64,000 nt of DNA, taken from assembly GCA_003151825.1 (NCBI GenBank), contig PLYO01000021.1:37564-101563 (forward strand), given 5' to 3'. The position numbers and the translations under genes were made by a program. Position 1 is the stretch's first letter. The number at the start of each line of letters is the position of its first letter. The stretch comes from Ignavibacteriota bacterium (lineage in GTDB: Bacteria; Bacteroidota; Ignavibacteria; Palsa-1295). Below, piece after piece: positions 35,591-44,246 of the stretch. The notes beneath the pieces were generated by a model, which was given only the letters and a program-made list of their open reading frames with translations, did not search any database and had not been told where the DNA came from.

Positions 35591-36283
35591 GTGTCAATTT
35601 TCATTTTTTCGCGGGCAGTCAGGCTCTGGTTCGGAGCCGTGCTGACCGTGCTCGTTTTTTTTAACGCCGTGCATGCCCAAACGAAGGCGGTGCCCGCGCC
35701 CCCGGATCAGCCGGACATCAATATCACGTATCTCTTTGCGGGAATCGGCGGATTTATTCCTACGTCGAAGAGTTACAGCGAGAATTATTCCACCCGCTTA
35801 GGAGGTCTCCCGATCGAACTAAGCGGGGGCTTGTTGTTCCCGGTCGGGAACGATGTTTTCGTTCCCTTGACGGTGCGGTATATCCGCCGCGAGGCGAACT
35901 TCGTTACCGGCATGTCGATCGATGTCACGTCGATTGAGCCGGGCGTGCGGTTTTTTTTCGAACACCAAGCATCGCCGACGATGCAACACGACCGGGAAAT
36001 TCGGCTGTTCGGTGGCGCCGAATTGCTGCTGGCCGATGCCAGCGCCGTGGGACTCTATGATGTATCGCCGAACGGAACCGTTACCGGCGCGGCATTGGCA
36101 CAGCGGGACTACTTCAATCTCGGTCTGGGCTTCGATCTCGGTCTGATGTATCCGTGTACCCCGACGACCGCGCTCGATGTGACCGTTCACCTGGCAGCGT
36201 TTCTGGCAAGCCCGGTCAGCGATGGCGGGCTGGGAAATATCGGCGGAGTATCCATCACCGCCGATTATCGTTTTGGATTTTGA
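35591..36283 (+). CDS. Outer-membrane beta-barrel protein
   Basis: 230 residues, GTG start. The signal peptide (AVRLWFGAVLTVLVFFNAVH) ends at AQT. The rest alternates strands and turns like a small OmpA-type or OprF-like barrel (NITYLFAGIGGFIPTSK, FVPLTVRYIRREANFVTG) and ends VSITADYRFGF, a terminal aromatic as expected for barrel insertion. No specific family is recognised. The FlgD-like lipoprotein gene starts two bases after its stop, so they are cotranscribed. Confidence 0.72.
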   Translation: MSIFIFSRAVRLWFGAVLTVLVFFNAVHAQTKAVPAPPDQPDINITYLFAGIGGFIPTSKSYSENYSTRLGGLPIELSGGLLFPVGNDVFVPLTVRYIRREANFVTGMSIDVTSIEPGVRFFFEHQASPTMQHDREIRLFGGAELLLADASAVGLYDVSPNGTVTGAALAQRDYFNLGLGFDLGLMYPCTPTTALDVTVHLAAFLASPVSDGGLGNIGGVSITADYRFGF

Positions 36284-36285
36284 TT

Positions 36286-36699
36286 ATGCGCCGAGCAGCT
36301 ATTACCACTCTTTTAATTTTCATCCTTGGATGCTCGACCGAGCCACCGCCGACCGGCTCCATTCGGCTCGAGTTTTCATACCAGCCATTGCAGTCTGCAA
36401 ATGACTCGCTCTACCCTATCTTTCCGAACCCGTTCAGCCGGGTTTCCGGCGACACAGCCCTGAGCATCCGATTTGCTTTGGTGGACACGACGAGCGGGGC
36501 GAACCTTCTCATTCAAAATGCGCTTGGCGACCCCGTGGCCGATTTTTACGATACGCTGCTCCCGTCCGGCTTTTACACCGGCTGGTGGAACCCCGTTGCC
36601 TCGGACGGCACCGCGCTCACGAGCGGGATTTATTTTGTCACGCTTCAGAATGGAGGCTTTATTTATTCACGTTTGGTCAATGTGCAGGAAAATGAATAG
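36286..36699 (+). CDS. Lipoprotein with FlgD-like/sorting-domain-like fold
   Basis: 137 residues from the ATG at 36286; the open frame extends upstream through the previous gene in another frame but the lipoprotein signal fixes this start. MRRAAITTLLIFILGC is a lipobox leader with Cys16 as the lipidation site. The remainder (YPIFPNPFSRVSGDTALSIR ... YTGWWNPVASDGTALTSGIY) matches the FlgD-Ig/T9SS sorting-domain-like beta-sandwich, here as a stand-alone lipid-anchored domain. The stop overlaps the start region of the next gene by eight bases. Confidence 0.75.
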   Translation: MRRAAITTLLIFILGCSTEPPPTGSIRLEFSYQPLQSANDSLYPIFPNPFSRVSGDTALSIRFALVDTTSGANLLIQNALGDPVADFYDTLLPSGFYTGWWNPVASDGTALTSGIYFVTLQNGGFIYSRLVNVQENE

Positions 36700-37708
36700 C
36701 ACGATAGAGTGGATAGCGGATAGTGGAAAGTGGATAGCTTTCGCTATTCTTGCTATAGCTTGCACGGCTGGATCCACGCGCGCGCAGACCGACTCTACTC
36801 ACGCTCCACTCTCCACTATTCACTATCCGTTAGATAGCTATCTTCGGCTTGCGCATCCGGTTGGAACGGCGAAGCTCGATTTCCCCGGTCTGGATGGCGG
36901 ATTTACATTCGTGCATCTTCCCACCGAGGAGGTGAGACCCTATTGGGGCGATACCCTCGTACACGATCATACCTATCTTCTCGATCTCAATGTTTCGAAT
37001 GACGGGCTCTACCTTGCTCCGGACACGATGGTTTCGTTCTCCAGCACAACACCGTTCGAATTCGATTTGCCCGGCGGCCATATTATTCATGCGAATCTCA
37101 CGCCGGGGCATTCGCACGAGGATATGCGCGCGCTGGATTCTACATTCAATGGCACGATTGGCTACGGGCTAATGAAACAGTTTGTAACGGCGTTCGATTT
37201 CAAGCGCAATCAGCTTACGTTTTATCCGCTCTATGCGAGCGACTCCATCGCGGCGGACGATACGAACGTTATTCAACTTCCCATTCTTGACGACGCAAAG
37301 ATTACCTATTGCCACTGCAACGCACCGACAATTTGGCTTGATGTCGAAGCGCCGCCGCTGCCACAGGGACATGTAAATCTCGCGTTTCAGGCGCCGCAAT
37401 CGGAAATCTTCAAGCCCTCGCTCGACTCCGCCACACGGCTTGTCATCGACAAAAATCACTTGCGCGATTCGCTTGCGGGAAAGAAGCGGCCCATCGGGCT
37501 CAATCTCGCGCAGTTTATTATCCATGATGTGTTTGGCCATGCCATCAATCTCGCCCCGCGCGGCCCGCACCGCGCCATCGACCCCATGCCGCCGATCTAC
37601 CACGATTTCAACGTTCCCGTCATGGGCGCGCTCGGCACCGATGTGCTCCGCACGTTTAGTGGCATCATCATCGACCCCTCGCGGGGGAGACTCATTTTTG
37701 TGAAATAG
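36692..37708 (+). CDS. Secreted aspartyl-protease-fold (retropepsin-like) protein
   Basis: 338 residues from ATG 36692, overlapping the lipoprotein stop. The signal peptide's hydrophobic core AFAILAIACTAGSTRAQ is enclosed by inverted heptamer arrays. Two half-domains of a pepsin-like fold are suggested by the paired sequences GTIGYGLMKQFVTAFDFKRN and MGALGTDVLRTFSGIIIDPS, each followed by a strand (QLTFYPL, RLIFVK), as in bacterial aspartyl-protease family proteins. I do not find the expected DTG/DSG in either half, so it may be a catalytically dead binding protein. It is the last gene of the group starting with the barrel. Confidence 0.65.
   Translation: MNSTIEWIADSGKWIAFAILAIACTAGSTRAQTDSTHAPLSTIHYPLDSYLRLAHPVGTAKLDFPGLDGGFTFVHLPTEEVRPYWGDTLVHDHTYLLDLNVSNDGLYLAPDTMVSFSSTTPFEFDLPGGHIIHANLTPGHSHEDMRALDSTFNGTIGYGLMKQFVTAFDFKRNQLTFYPLYASDSIAADDTNVIQLPILDDAKITYCHCNAPTIWLDVEAPPLPQGHVNLAFQAPQSEIFKPSLDSATRLVIDKNHLRDSLAGKKRPIGLNLAQFIIHDVFGHAINLAPRGPHRAIDPMPPIYHDFNVPVMGALGTDVLRTFSGIIIDPSRGRLIFVK
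36709..36828. repeat. Paired inverted heptanucleotide arrays GTGGATA
   Basis: Left arm 36709-36736: GTGGATA, GCGGATA, GTGGAAA, GTGGATA. Right arm 36803-36828 is the inverse (complement GGATAGT, GAATAGT, GGAGAGT, GGAGC). The 66-base centre encodes the hydrophobic core and cleavage region of the signal peptide of the 36692-37708 protein. Both arms are translated. Confidence 0.9.
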
Positions 37709-37724
37709 GTCTGAATGAGATATT

Positions 37725-38666
37725 TCAGAATAGCGCCTTCACGACGCTTTCCGAAAACCGTTTCATCGGCAGTTCAAACGTCTCGCGCCATTGGCGATCC
37801 TCCGCCAAATCTCGTACAAAATTCCCATTGCGAAGCATTGCTAGCTCCTCGGATGTAATGGGGAACCAGGAAAAACCACCGAAGAGACGGGCAGCGGACG
37901 TAAGAAACCACAATGGAATCTTCACAGCCGGTTTTTTCGTGCCCATCGCGCGAGCGATCATCGTGACAAGCTCGCGATACGTTATTTTCTCCGGGCCGCC
38001 GAGTTCATAAACTTTTCCGATAGATTCTGGCTTCGACAGCGATTGCACAATGGTTTGAGAAACATCATCGACCGAGACGGGCTGGAAAAGAAAAGTTCCA
38101 TCCCCTATAATCGGCACGAACGGAGCCATGCGAATGGCCTTCGCAATTTCTTGGACGAAATTATGCTGGCGGCGCGGACGGTCGTCGAAGATAAGCGATG
38201 GGCGAAGAATGGTCCACTCGAGATTGCCAGCATCGCCCACGATGCTCGCGCGAACGAGTTCTTCGGCTTCCCATTTGGTGCGATAATATGTTGTCGGTGC
38301 ATTTGGCCTTGCGCCTAAGGCGGACATTTGAATCCATCGCGTGGCGCCGGCTTGCATTGCTGCCGCAAGCACATTATCCACTCCATCGACATGCACCGCG
38401 CGAAAGGTAATTCCTTTGCGCGGAAATTCGCGCAGCAAACCAGGGAGATAAACAATCGCTTCCGTCCCGCGTGGCACGGCGCGGAGCATTTCTTCCGCGT
38501 TTGTTACATCGCCTTTTACAACGTTAACATTTGGGTTGCTCCGAGCTATTTCCTCCAGCGAGCCGTCCGAATGCGCGAGCGCGACGACCTCATGGCCTGC
38601 GGCCACAAGATCGTCCAGAACCCTCTCGCCTACATAACCCGAAGCCCCCGCGAGAAAAACGTGCAT
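37725..38666 (-). CDS. NAD(P)-binding SDR, NDUFA9/NmrA-like
   Basis: 313 residues from ATG 38666; the frame extends upstream into the acylase gene but the Rossmann start MHVFLAGASGYVGERVLDDL fixes the start. GASGYVG is the dinucleotide loop. LRPSLIFDDRPRRQHNFVQE and the YRTKWEAEE segment are typical of atypical SDRs of the complex I NDUFA9 type. Such proteins bind NADPH; some are quinone-related enzymes or complex I accessory proteins. It follows the acylase gene by 16 bases on the same strand. Confidence 0.85.
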   Translation of the reverse strand: MHVFLAGASGYVGERVLDDLVAAGHEVVALAHSDGSLEEIARSNPNVNVVKGDVTNAEEMLRAVPRGTEAIVYLPGLLREFPRKGITFRAVHVDGVDNVLAAAMQAGATRWIQMSALGARPNAPTTYYRTKWEAEELVRASIVGDAGNLEWTILRPSLIFDDRPRRQHNFVQEIAKAIRMAPFVPIIGDGTFLFQPVSVDDVSQTIVQSLSKPESIGKVYELGGPEKITYRELVTMIARAMGTKKPAVKIPLWFLTSAARLFGGFSWFPITSEELAMLRNGNFVRDLAEDRQWRETFELPMKRFSESVVKALF

Positions 38667-38682
38667 AATGTGGGAATTAATT

Positions 38683-41600
38683 TTACTCTGGCCGCAATTC
38701 AAACCTCTTCCATCCGTTGTTGGCGTCGAAGATAGCATTGAGCTCGATTCGAACGAGCGCGCCGCTTTTGTAGAGCGGTAGCATGTCCCGGTAATGATCG
38801 CCAAAGATGGCTTCGGAATTCCCCGTTGGCAGCACGGCAAGCAACACATCGTTTTTCATGTCCGCGATCATGCGCATCGAAGGGCCGATCTGCATCTCAT
38901 AAGGGTTCCAAAGATAATAGGAGCCTTGAAGAATGGTTGTTGGCCCTCCCGGCATCGGCCCCGCTTTGACGTCGACAAGCCGCGCCAGAAGCGGACTTTC
39001 TTTATCGAAGAAATGTCGAAAGGTGAGCGTATGCAGCATTCCCCACTGCCATTGGCGAATATCGGGACCAAACATTTGCGCTAAGATCCGAAGCGATTCG
39101 CGGAACGAACGTTGAACGACAGAATCGCGGCCACCATGCTTGCCATACCCATTATGCCACCACACATTCGCGGTATCCGGCAGAATGTGCGCGAGCGTTT
39201 GGAGCGGGATATTTTGCAAAAAAATAAATTCGCTGTAGCGCGCATTGGATGAAGCATCGTCGGCGATGCGTCGATCATCCGAAGACAGCCCATCGAAAAA
39301 AGTATTATAGAGCAACCGGTTGAGAAAAACGGAATAAATCGCGGGAGCGATTTCCTCCGTGCGCATGCCTCCATCCCAGTTTCGCAGATACTCCAGCACT
39401 TGCGCGGTAAAGGGATCGACATTCGCCGTTTTTAGCGTATCGTTCCGAGTCCGGTGCTCCGTAAGCCAGGCCGAGTCCTTTTCCCGGACGAGTTTTACTA
39501 AGCTATCACTGAGCGAGGTTTGCCGCACAAGGGAATCTTCTTTCCAGCGAAGCCGCATCGAGTCCAGCCGAAACGCGGAGGTGCTGTCCGGCGTCAGGCG
39601 TGGCGGATGGGGATCGGGATAGAGCGCCAGCAGATACGGCATCACGCGGTGAAGATCGTAAGGACTGAGGACGTCGGTTTGAATACTTTGGATGTATGCA
39701 TTGTCCACATGCGGCCGTTCCGCGAGAAGTTCGCCGATGCGATCGGCGCGCGAGGAAGGTTCCCAGTTCATACTAAAAGGAATGGGACGGTCTTTCATGG
39801 GTGGGTTATTGGCCGATACAATATATCCACGAGCAGGATTTGTCACGGAAGGAAGCTCGGACATAGATACAAATCCCGTCCACTGATCGGCGGGATTCGT
39901 TCCATCGCGCGGCAAAAGCTGACGCTCCTCACTGCCAGACCGGCGCGGAAGACGCCCGATATATTGATACGAAATGTTCCCTCGCGTATCGGCCAGGCAA
40001 AGGTTGAGACACGGTGTGGCAAAACCGGCCATCCCGCGTCTCGCTTCCGCGACCGACTTTGCGCGTGGCAGCGCGAGAAAACCGGCCAGCTCGTCGGACA
40101 GTGCGTAGGTCCCGTTCCACATCATGGAAAGGGGTTTCGAATCGCGGCTGAAGATAGAAGTATTCGGTACGCCGCCGGCGCGCGGATCGTCATAGAATCT
40201 GCGCTCCATCGCGTCCGGATGCATTCCCGAGAGCACGGGACCATGCACCGTCATGCGAACGGTGAGTGGGAACGTCTGCACAGGGTTTGATCGCGTAGAA
40301 TCGCGCACGCGAATCGTATCGTGAATGACGGTAAAGTTCTGCCGCGCGCCATTCGGCAGCAGATACTCCGTGCCGGTGGAATCGAGCCGTTCGATAAAAT
40401 AATCGCATTCGTCCGCCATGCCGTTGGTAATCCCCCAGGAAAGTTCCGCCGTGCGGCCCGCAAGAATCACTGGCATTCCGGGAATCAAAAATCCCGCGAC
40501 GTTCATGCCATCGTCGGTTATCAAATGCGCGAGATACCATCGCGAAGGCGACCCGAGCTGCAAATGGGTATCGTTTTCGAGCATCGCCGCGCTATCCGCC
40601 GTTCGGGAACCCGAGACGGCAAACGCATTCGAGCCGCCGCCCATGCACGCACCGATCGCGCTATCGAACGCGCTCGCCGACCGAAACAGCGATCCAAATT
40701 CACTTCCCGCATGACCCCGCTCCCCAATGAGCGGCAAGGGCTTGGGAACCCGCGGCTTCGGTGGTTTTACCGGCGGCTTGAATGGAGGAGGATTCGTGGA
40801 GGGTTGCGATGGCTTTGCCTTCGCCGAAGGCTTGGGCGATGGCTGCTTTGCTGGCGGCGAAAGTTTCGGCGTTACTGGCGTGGTGGAGGGTACGGGTGTC
40901 GCGGCCGGACTCGGCGTTGCTACGGAATTTGTCGCGGCCGAAGCGCGATGAGCCATAGTTTCAATCTGGCCAGTAGCAAGATAATTCGAAACAAACGTAT
41001 TCGAATTTGCGCCGCCCAAAACCGTCGCGCCATCGTCGGGATAAACGGGAAAAAGCGAGCGAAGATGCGCGCTGTCGAGTGCCAAAGAAAAATCGCCGAA
41101 GGCTGCGTCCGACAAGGCTGAAAAATTCATTTCCCACGACATCAGCCGCCCAATCGCAAGGCAGTCCTGCGGACGCCAGTTTTCCGGCACAAGCGCCAGC
41201 GCGTCGAATTCAAAGCCAAGATGCTTACGGTGCTCCGCAAGATACGCATTGATTCCCGCAACGAACGCTGTCACGACTTCGCGTGTATGCGGCCCGGCTT
41301 TCAGCCACATTTGATCGGCGATTCGCGCGAATCCTACCGTGCGCGACCACTCGTCGAGCGGAAGCGAACGGTTCCCAAAAATCTCCGACATCCTTCCCGC
41401 GCCCAGCCGTCGCGCAATCTCCATTTGGAAGAGCCGGTCCTGTGCCTCCGCGTAGCCAAGTCCGAAATACGCATCGCGCTCCGTGACGGCATGAATGTGA
41501 GGGATGGCATACGCATCGCGGTCGATATCGACCGTCCCTCCAATGCCTGAAACCGCCGCCGTGCCCGAATACTCCGGAACGGTTCCCGACTTAAAATAAA

Positions 41601-41688
41601 TGCCGAGCACTAACAATCCCGCCGCAAGCAGGATCGCCAAATATCCGAAACCAAACGCAAATCGCCGAAACATCGACACGCCTAACAC
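38683..41688 (-). CDS. Penicillin acylase family (S45) Ntn-hydrolase
   Basis: A 1001-residue precursor; the start may be the ATG at 41673 (MFRRFAFGFG). An N-terminal membrane/signal helix (FGYLAILLAAGLLVLGIYF) is followed by the alpha chain (DRDAYAIPHIHAVTERDAYF, LGYAEAQDRLFQMEIARRLG). The beta chain would begin at Ser353 of GGGSNAFAVSGSRT, freed by autocleavage as the N-terminal nucleophile; ENDTHLQL follows as expected. Between the chains is a Pro/Lys/Ser-rich linker (about 259-320). Just before it, LGGANSNTFVSNYLATGQ (about 224-241) looks like a degenerate second copy of the beta-chain start. Members hydrolyse amides such as acyl-homoserine lactones, acyl-peptides or beta-lactams; the substrate is not predictable. 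Confidence 0.9.
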   Translation of the reverse strand: MLGVSMFRRFAFGFGYLAILLAAGLLVLGIYFKSGTVPEYSGTAAVSGIGGTVDIDRDAYAIPHIHAVTERDAYFGLGYAEAQDRLFQMEIARRLGAGRMSEIFGNRSLPLDEWSRTVGFARIADQMWLKAGPHTREVVTAFVAGINAYLAEHRKHLGFEFDALALVPENWRPQDCLAIGRLMSWEMNFSALSDAAFGDFSLALDSAHLRSLFPVYPDDGATVLGGANSNTFVSNYLATGQIETMAHRASAATNSVATPSPAATPVPSTTPVTPKLSPPAKQPSPKPSAKAKPSQPSTNPPPFKPPVKPPKPRVPKPLPLIGERGHAGSEFGSLFRSASAFDSAIGACMGGGSNAFAVSGSRTADSAAMLENDTHLQLGSPSRWYLAHLITDDGMNVAGFLIPGMPVILAGRTAELSWGITNGMADECDYFIERLDSTGTEYLLPNGARQNFTVIHDTIRVRDSTRSNPVQTFPLTVRMTVHGPVLSGMHPDAMERRFYDDPRAGGVPNTSIFSRDSKPLSMMWNGTYALSDELAGFLALPRAKSVAEARRGMAGFATPCLNLCLADTRGNISYQYIGRLPRRSGSEERQLLPRDGTNPADQWTGFVSMSELPSVTNPARGYIVSANNPPMKDRPIPFSMNWEPSSRADRIGELLAERPHVDNAYIQSIQTDVLSPYDLHRVMPYLLALYPDPHPPRLTPDSTSAFRLDSMRLRWKEDSLVRQTSLSDSLVKLVREKDSAWLTEHRTRNDTLKTANVDPFTAQVLEYLRNWDGGMRTEEIAPAIYSVFLNRLLYNTFFDGLSSDDRRIADDASSNARYSEFIFLQNIPLQTLAHILPDTANVWWHNGYGKHGGRDSVVQRSFRESLRILAQMFGPDIRQWQWGMLHTLTFRHFFDKESPLLARLVDVKAGPMPGGPTTILQGSYYLWNPYEMQIGPSMRMIADMKNDVLLAVLPTGNSEAIFGDHYRDMLPLYKSGALVRIELNAIFDANNGWKRFELRPE

Positions 41689-41712
41689 ATTTCCGGCTCA
41701 TAAAAGCTCAAC

Positions 41713-41814
41713 GTCTGAACTATGATTTATGTGATTCATTTGATGGAACATGATTCCATGCTCGCTTTAATCATCCGAGCCAATCACACGAATCACATAA
41801 ATCATAGTTCAGAC
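41713..41814. repeat. Long perfect inverted repeat between acylase and propeller genes
   Basis: 25-base arms (41713-41737, GTCTGAACTATGATTTATGT plus GATTC, and its exact complement at 41790-41814) flank a 52-base centre with its own small palindrome GGAACATGATTCC. It starts three bases past the stop of the minus-strand propeller gene and fills the gap to the acylase start. It may act as an mRNA 3' structure. AT-rich repeats of this type are dispersed in other genomes (recalled). Confidence 0.85.
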
Positions 41815-41816
41815 AA

Positions 41817-43940
41817 TTACCGCATCAACACCACCGGCAGCGTCTTCACCTGCCCATTCATGCGGACGAGGCACTCATACATCCCATCGGGCAATCCTGT
41901 AGGATTGCTCCACATGAAGGAATGATTTCCCGCTCCCAGCTCACCCGAAAACAACCGCGCAACCTCCACGCCAAGCATATTCACAATGGATACCTCCGCA
42001 TACCCGGCAGCTTGCGAGATGAAGGTGATCTGGGTGGATTGCGAGAAGGGGTTGGGGAAGATTTGAATTCCGGATGAAGTCGGTGCAGTGGTTTGTGTAA
42101 CGGAACTAATGCCGAAATCCGAGAGCGGCCGACTCCAGACTCCGGTATCGGCGCCTGCAAATAGGTCCGTAGTGCTCGCGGCAAGGGAACTAATAAAAGT
42201 ATCGGTCAAGCCGGCATTGACTGCTTCCCAGTTTGTGCCACTATTCTTCGAGAGAAAAACGCCGCTATGGGTTCCAGCAAAAAGATTTGAACCGCTTACG
42301 GTCAATGCATAGATATTCGTGTCCGTCAAACCGGAATTGACCGCAGTCCAAGTTACGCCCTGATCGGTGGAGAGAAAAACGCCGTTGTAGCGTGACCCTG
42401 CAAAGAGATTTGTACCGATCACGGTCAGGGTTGCTTCCGATGGGACATGCGAGACCGAATCGACAACCTCCCAACTCATGCCGCTATCGGTTGAGCGGCA
42501 AATGTAATAATGGTACAACGGCCATTGCATGGGAATAGAATCGTAATAGGGAATTGCAATCGCCGCAAATAAATTCGTTCCAATCGAAGTAAAGCCAGTA
42601 ACGGACGTATCTTTTAGCCCACCGTGGTTCCAGCTTGTGCCATTGTTGGTGGAGAGAAAAATGCCGCTATCGGTCAGGGCAAAGATATTGGTGCCACTCG
42701 TCGCAAGGTGATAGATCAGTTGGGTCGTCAGGCCACTATCGGCTGCTTTCCGCCAATCCGCGGCATTGTTTGAAGCGATAAAAATGCCGCTATCTGTCGC
42801 CGCAAAAATATTTGAGTCACTCACTGCAAAAAAGCTCGCGCTGCCCAAGCTCCCATTCGCTGGAATACAGCTTGCCCCATTGTCATTTGACTGAAAAACA
42901 CCCCAATCTGTCAACGTAAATAAATGCGGCCCACTCGCAGCCATGCCCCTGACGTAGAGATGTGACAAACCGTTACTCGAGTATGACCAATCTTTGGCGC
43001 TATTGTCAGAACTATACACACCGCCGCCGTTCGTTCCCACTAAAAGGCGCGTGCCGACGGTAGCGAGTGTTTGGACCGACGTGTTCGTCAAGTTGTTATT
43101 AGCCGCCGGGTTCCAATTCACGCCGTTATTGGTCGAAAGAAAAACACCGCTCTGAGAACCTGCAAAAAGATTCGTGCCGCTCACCCCAAGGCAGGAGACT
43201 CCCACCTGCTCCAAGCCGGAATCAGCAGTCATCGTCCAGCTTACACCGCTATCGGCCGATAGGAGCATGCCTTGCGAAGTCACTGCAAATAAATCGGATC
43301 CCTTCATTACGAAGTCACCAGCACCAAACGCCGGTGGACTGGTGTAAACTTTCTTCCAGCTTGACCCGGTGTCGGTCGAAAGGAAAATTTCCCCGTCAGA
43401 ATTGCTCCCCAAAAGTCTTGCACCAATCACACTAAGATTTCCAATCCAAGGGTCATCGAGGCTCACACCGTTATTCGCGGTAGCCCAGCTTATGCCGTTA
43501 TCAGTCGAGCGATAAACACCGTTCTGGGATGTTACCGCAAAAAGAGTCAAGCCGATCACCTCAATACCTCCGATAGCAGTATCCGTCAGCCCTGCTGGCG
43601 CCCAAGTTGCGCCGTTATTCGTTGAGCGGTAAACTCCGCCGGGAAAGTTAGTCCCAGCAAAGAGCATGGTGCCAATGACACCAATGCATCCTACGGGATA
43701 ATATTGAGTGCCTTGAGTGGTTGGCAAGCCGGTGCTGGCCACAGCCCAATTTGTGCCGCTGTCGGTCGACCGAAACACACCGTTTTCCGTCGCGGCAAAG
43801 AGATTGTTGCCGCTTTTCGTGATCGAGAAAACATTACCGCCATACGGTCCATTCGTCTGCACCCACTGACTCACAGCGTTCGGGGCTGAACCGATTGAAA
43901 GTGAAAGGATCGAAACGATAAACACGAATCTTTGCCTCAT
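41817..43940 (-). CDS. Asp-box beta-propeller T9SS cargo
   Basis: 707 residues from the ATG at 43940, chosen because AGGAG lies seven bases upstream and it starts a normal signal peptide (MRQRFVFIVSILSLSIGSAP, cut near VSQ). About a dozen Asp-box units (RSTDSGTNWAV, RSTNNGATWAP, LSTDTGSSWKK, LSADSGVSWTM, LSTDQGVTWTA and others) each alternate with GTNLFAGT strands, giving one or two seven-bladed propellers. The last 85 residues (IQIFPNPFSQSTQITFISQA ... LPVVLMR) form a T9SS sorting domain. It is probably a surface-binding or exoglycan-binding protein; no enzyme motif is seen. Confidence 0.88.
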   Translation of the reverse strand: MRQRFVFIVSILSLSIGSAPNAVSQWVQTNGPYGGNVFSITKSGNNLFAATENGVFRSTDSGTNWAVASTGLPTTQGTQYYPVGCIGVIGTMLFAGTNFPGGVYRSTNNGATWAPAGLTDTAIGGIEVIGLTLFAVTSQNGVYRSTDNGISWATANNGVSLDDPWIGNLSVIGARLLGSNSDGEIFLSTDTGSSWKKVYTSPPAFGAGDFVMKGSDLFAVTSQGMLLSADSGVSWTMTADSGLEQVGVSCLGVSGTNLFAGSQSGVFLSTNNGVNWNPAANNNLTNTSVQTLATVGTRLLVGTNGGGVYSSDNSAKDWSYSSNGLSHLYVRGMAASGPHLFTLTDWGVFQSNDNGASCIPANGSLGSASFFAVSDSNIFAATDSGIFIASNNAADWRKAADSGLTTQLIYHLATSGTNIFALTDSGIFLSTNNGTSWNHGGLKDTSVTGFTSIGTNLFAAIAIPYYDSIPMQWPLYHYYICRSTDSGMSWEVVDSVSHVPSEATLTVIGTNLFAGSRYNGVFLSTDQGVTWTAVNSGLTDTNIYALTVSGSNLFAGTHSGVFLSKNSGTNWEAVNAGLTDTFISSLAASTTDLFAGADTGVWSRPLSDFGISSVTQTTAPTSSGIQIFPNPFSQSTQITFISQAAGYAEVSIVNMLGVEVARLFSGELGAGNHSFMWSNPTGLPDGMYECLVRMNGQVKTLPVVLMR

Positions 43941-44240
43941 AGCGTGACTCCTAAAAATACTCATTGTGCTAACATTACTAAAACACACGAAAGAATCAAA
44001 AGTTTCGAAATTTTAGTAGTAATTTTCAAATCATCCATCAGCCCATACCCGCTGCGCGCGCAACGCACACGCCGGCATCACCGCTATCGCGGCGAAGAGC
44101 ATGAGCGCGAGAAGCCGTTTCGGAAGCATGGTCATGCACCCATTCAAAGCCGCGCGAGAAGGTAAAAGTGCCCGTTTCCATGTGTGTAGCACCGGACCTT
44201 CAGGTTCGGTGTAATCTTCGCCGAACCTAAAGGTTCGTCG
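43941..44240. other. Gap between propeller gene and lon
   Basis: About 300 bases. It holds the ribosome site CTCCT (43948-43952, reverse) of the propeller gene, an AT-rich stretch to about 44030, and the inverted repeat at 44184-44246. No gene is supported. Confidence 0.5.
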
Positions 44241-44246
44241 CTACAC
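44184..44246. repeat. GTGTAGC inverted repeat overlapping the lon stop codon
   Basis: Arms beginning GTGTAGCACCGGACCTTCAG and ending AAAGGTTCGTCGCTACAC pair around TAATCTTCG. The right end includes the lon stop (CTA at 44241-44243), so the final codons GTG TAG of lon lie in the repeat. Confidence 0.8.

Noticed and set aside
41713..41814. Attachment site or transposon ends
   Set aside because: The perfect arms fit, but the 52-base centre codes nothing and there is no target duplication that I can see; classed as an inverted repeat.
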